NCBI GenBank assembly: GCA_005773755.1
Contig: SXHE01000310.1
Span: forward strand, 1-7,371
DNA from: Planctomycetia bacterium
Lineage (GTDB): Bacteria; Planctomycetota; Planctomycetia; Gemmatales; Gemmataceae
DNA length: 7,371 nucleotides
Direction: 5' to 3'
Below, in pieces: positions 5,827-7,371 of this stretch; position 1 is the stretch's first letter, and each line of letters begins with the position of its first letter. The notes below the pieces were generated by a model. The model saw only the letters and a list, made by a program, of their open reading frames with translations, was not told the DNA's origin and did not search any database. Both the position numbers and the translations under genes were made by a program.

Positions 5827-7371
5827 TCACTTCAGCCACCGGTCGAACCACGCGAGCATTTCCTTCCGCATTTCCGGCGTGTAGGTGTGGCCCACGTCGG
5901 CGTACCGTACGCTGCGGAACTTCTCGTCCGCGCCCGCGGCCTTGAATACGCCGCCGGCCTTCGCCTCGATCACCTTGATGCCGTCGGCCGGGCTGCCCGC
6001 GTCCAGTTCGCCCGTCAGAAACAGCGTCGGCCGCGGAGCGATCAGCGCGACCACCGCTTCCGAGTCGAAGTGCTTCAACATGCCGTTCACGAAGTAGTAC
6101 GAGCCGTGCTGCCGGAGTTGGCCGTGTTTCAGCAGGTTCTCGTACCGTGTCAGGCACGCGACACCGACCATGCACGCGACGCGGTCATCGACTGCGGCCA
6201 GCCACCAACTTCGCGTGCTACCCATGCTGATGCCGGTCGCGCCGATCCGCTTCACATCGACTTCCGGTCGCGTACAGAGGTAGTCGAGCGCCACTTGATC
6301 GTCGTGCACGAACATGCCCCACAAGGTTCGGCCGAACCAGAGGTGGTACTTGTGGAGGCTGTCCATCTGCTCGCGCGTGAGTTCGCGCGCCCCGGCCGGG
6401 CCTTGCCCCGTGCGGTCGCCGTACCATGCGGCGTCCGGCGCGAACACCACCCACCCGCGTTTCGCGTAGGTGACGCCCAGAGGCTCCGCCCCGCCGTTCA
6501 TGTTGGGCTGCAACAGTTGGTTGTGGTCGTAGCTCGAAGAGTGCAGCCAGAAGATCGTCGGGGCCGGGGCCTTCAGGTTGTCGGGCACGATCATCAGCGC
6601 GGACATGACGCCGTCCACGCCGTTGTCGATGCGGAGCCGTTCGATGCGGTAGCCGTTGTGAACCTCCGCGGACACCAGATGCGCCGCGGGCTTCGCCGGG
6701 CGCGCGGGCAGGTCGCCGAGTGACGCGACCACTTTCGTCTTCACATCGGCGCGGCGCTTGTCCCAGTCGTCCTTCGTGGCGGGGACTGCGAACTCCGGCA
6801 CCTTCATCTTCTTGAACGCTTCGGGCACGAGCTTATCGTTCGCGGCCTCCGCCTCTTGGTATGCCTTCACCGCGTCCGGGCCGCTCGCGGGCGCTTTCAG
6901 GATCGTGGGGTTCAGCAGCTTGAGCTTGCGCTTGATGCAGTCGGCCACGGCGTCGGCGAGGCGCTCGTTGCCGGCCGGCGTATAGTGCGTGCCGTCCTTG
7001 CCGAGCAGTTCCGCCGGGCCGCCGTCGCGCACGATGCGGTCGAGGTCGCTGACCGGCACGTTTAGCTCGCGCATCACCTTGATCGCGCGCTCGTTGTACG
7101 CCTTCACGTCCTTGTCGAAGCGGTCGAAGTCGGCCTTGCGCCCCGCGTGCCGGTCGTCGATGATCGGCGTGGTGGTGGCGAAGTAGACGTGCGGCGTGCG
7201 CTCGCGCAGTTTCGCGACGATGAGCCGCAGGTTCTTCTCGTACTCGTCCGGCGGCACCTGATGGGCCGTGCCCTTCTTCGAGAACTTGAGGTCGTGCAGC
7301 CCGCAGTTGAAGTGGACGATGAGCGGCGGCAGCGCGTCGGGGCTTGGCGGCGCGGCGAACGGGCCCTTCCC
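5827..7371 (-). CDS. SGNH hydrolase / acetyl-xylan-esterase-like alpha/beta-hydrolase fusion (5' end outside the window)
   Basis: The frame is open to the window edge, so 514 C-terminal residues are seen. A GTG at 7255-7257 is in frame but lies inside the conserved domain. Residues 1-140 are the rear of an SGNH/GDSL hydrolase: VHFNCGLHDLKF (19-30; the block III Asn is N22) and LLGKDGTHYTPAGN (122-135), whose D126-x-x-H129 is the block V Asp/His pair. The block I Ser must lie upstream. After a charged linker, residues about 200-514 form an alpha/beta-hydrolase like acetyl-xylan esterase/dienelactone hydrolase: IFWLHSSSYD (oxyanion-side HG-like turn), nucleophile elbow GISMG (Ser at 6226-6228), the acid Asp in LTGELDAGS, and the His in DVGHTYT near the end. 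Both sites therefore look intact where visible. A role in deacetylating plant or microbial polysaccharides is inferred from the families; substrate and export signal cannot be seen. Convergent with the membrane-protein gene. Confidence 0.88.
   Translation of the reverse strand, partial: GKGPFAAPPSPDALPPLIVHFNCGLHDLKFSKKGTAHQVPPDEYEKNLRLIVAKLRERTPHVYFATTTPIIDDRHAGRKADFDRFDKDVKAYNERAIKVMRELNVPVSDLDRIVRDGGPAELLGKDGTHYTPAGNERLADAVADCIKRKLKLLNPTILKAPASGPDAVKAYQEAEAANDKLVPEAFKKMKVPEFAVPATKDDWDKRRADVKTKVVASLGDLPARPAKPAAHLVSAEVHNGYRIERLRIDNGVDGVMSALMIVPDNLKAPAPTIFWLHSSSYDHNQLLQPNMNGGAEPLGVTYAKRGWVVFAPDAAWYGDRTGQGPAGARELTREQMDSLHKYHLWFGRTLWGMFVHDDQVALDYLCTRPEVDVKRIGATGISMGSTRSWWLAAVDDRVACMVGVACLTRYENLLKHGQLRQHGSYYFVNGMLKHFDSEAVVALIAPRPTLFLTGELDAGSPADGIKVIEAKAGGVFKAAGADEKFRSVRYADVGHTYTPEMRKEMLAWFDRWLK

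Overview
The window looks like ordinary chromosomal DNA from a high-GC planctomycete, most likely of the Gemmata group. This rests on the strong G/C bias at third codon positions, the exported proteins with Lys/Pro-rich linkers, the large esterase and glycosidase genes standing alone rather than in operons, and the overall style of the proteins. The assignment is inferred; no rRNA or other taxonomic marker is present.

Layout: (1) 1-1284 (+) is the 3' part of a large protein whose visible portion is a GH38 alpha-mannosidase-type C-terminal beta-sandwich. (2) 1318-2220 (-) is an exported protein that appears to have a degenerate peptidase-MA (gluzincin) fold without the HExxH zinc site. These two genes converge on an 11-bp perfect hairpin. 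(3) 2325-4742 (+) is an exported DUF255/YyaL/SPATA20-family protein: a thioredoxin-like domain with CHWC, an alpha/alpha-barrel domain, and an additional DsbD-alpha-like C-terminal domain. It is divergent from gene 2, and the 104-bp gap carries a perfect TATAAT facing gene 2. (4) 4751-4900 is a 150-bp nested palindrome in the intergenic gap. (5) 4948-5820 (+) is a four-helix membrane protein with a soluble middle region that may be PH-like. (6) 5827-7371 (-) is a partial SGNH-hydrolase plus alpha/beta-hydrolase (acetyl-xylan-esterase-like) fusion, convergent with gene 5 and separated from it by only 6 bp.

The genes alternate in direction and do not form an evident operon or a recognisable multi-gene system. 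A loose theme is extracytoplasmic work: glycan or ester breakdown at the two ends, and exported redox or protein-quality functions in the middle. The points most worth following are the three-domain exported redox protein, the nested palindromic element, the apparently inactivated peptidase, and the two-esterase fusion. I found no tRNA, rRNA, CRISPR array, transposase or phage gene.
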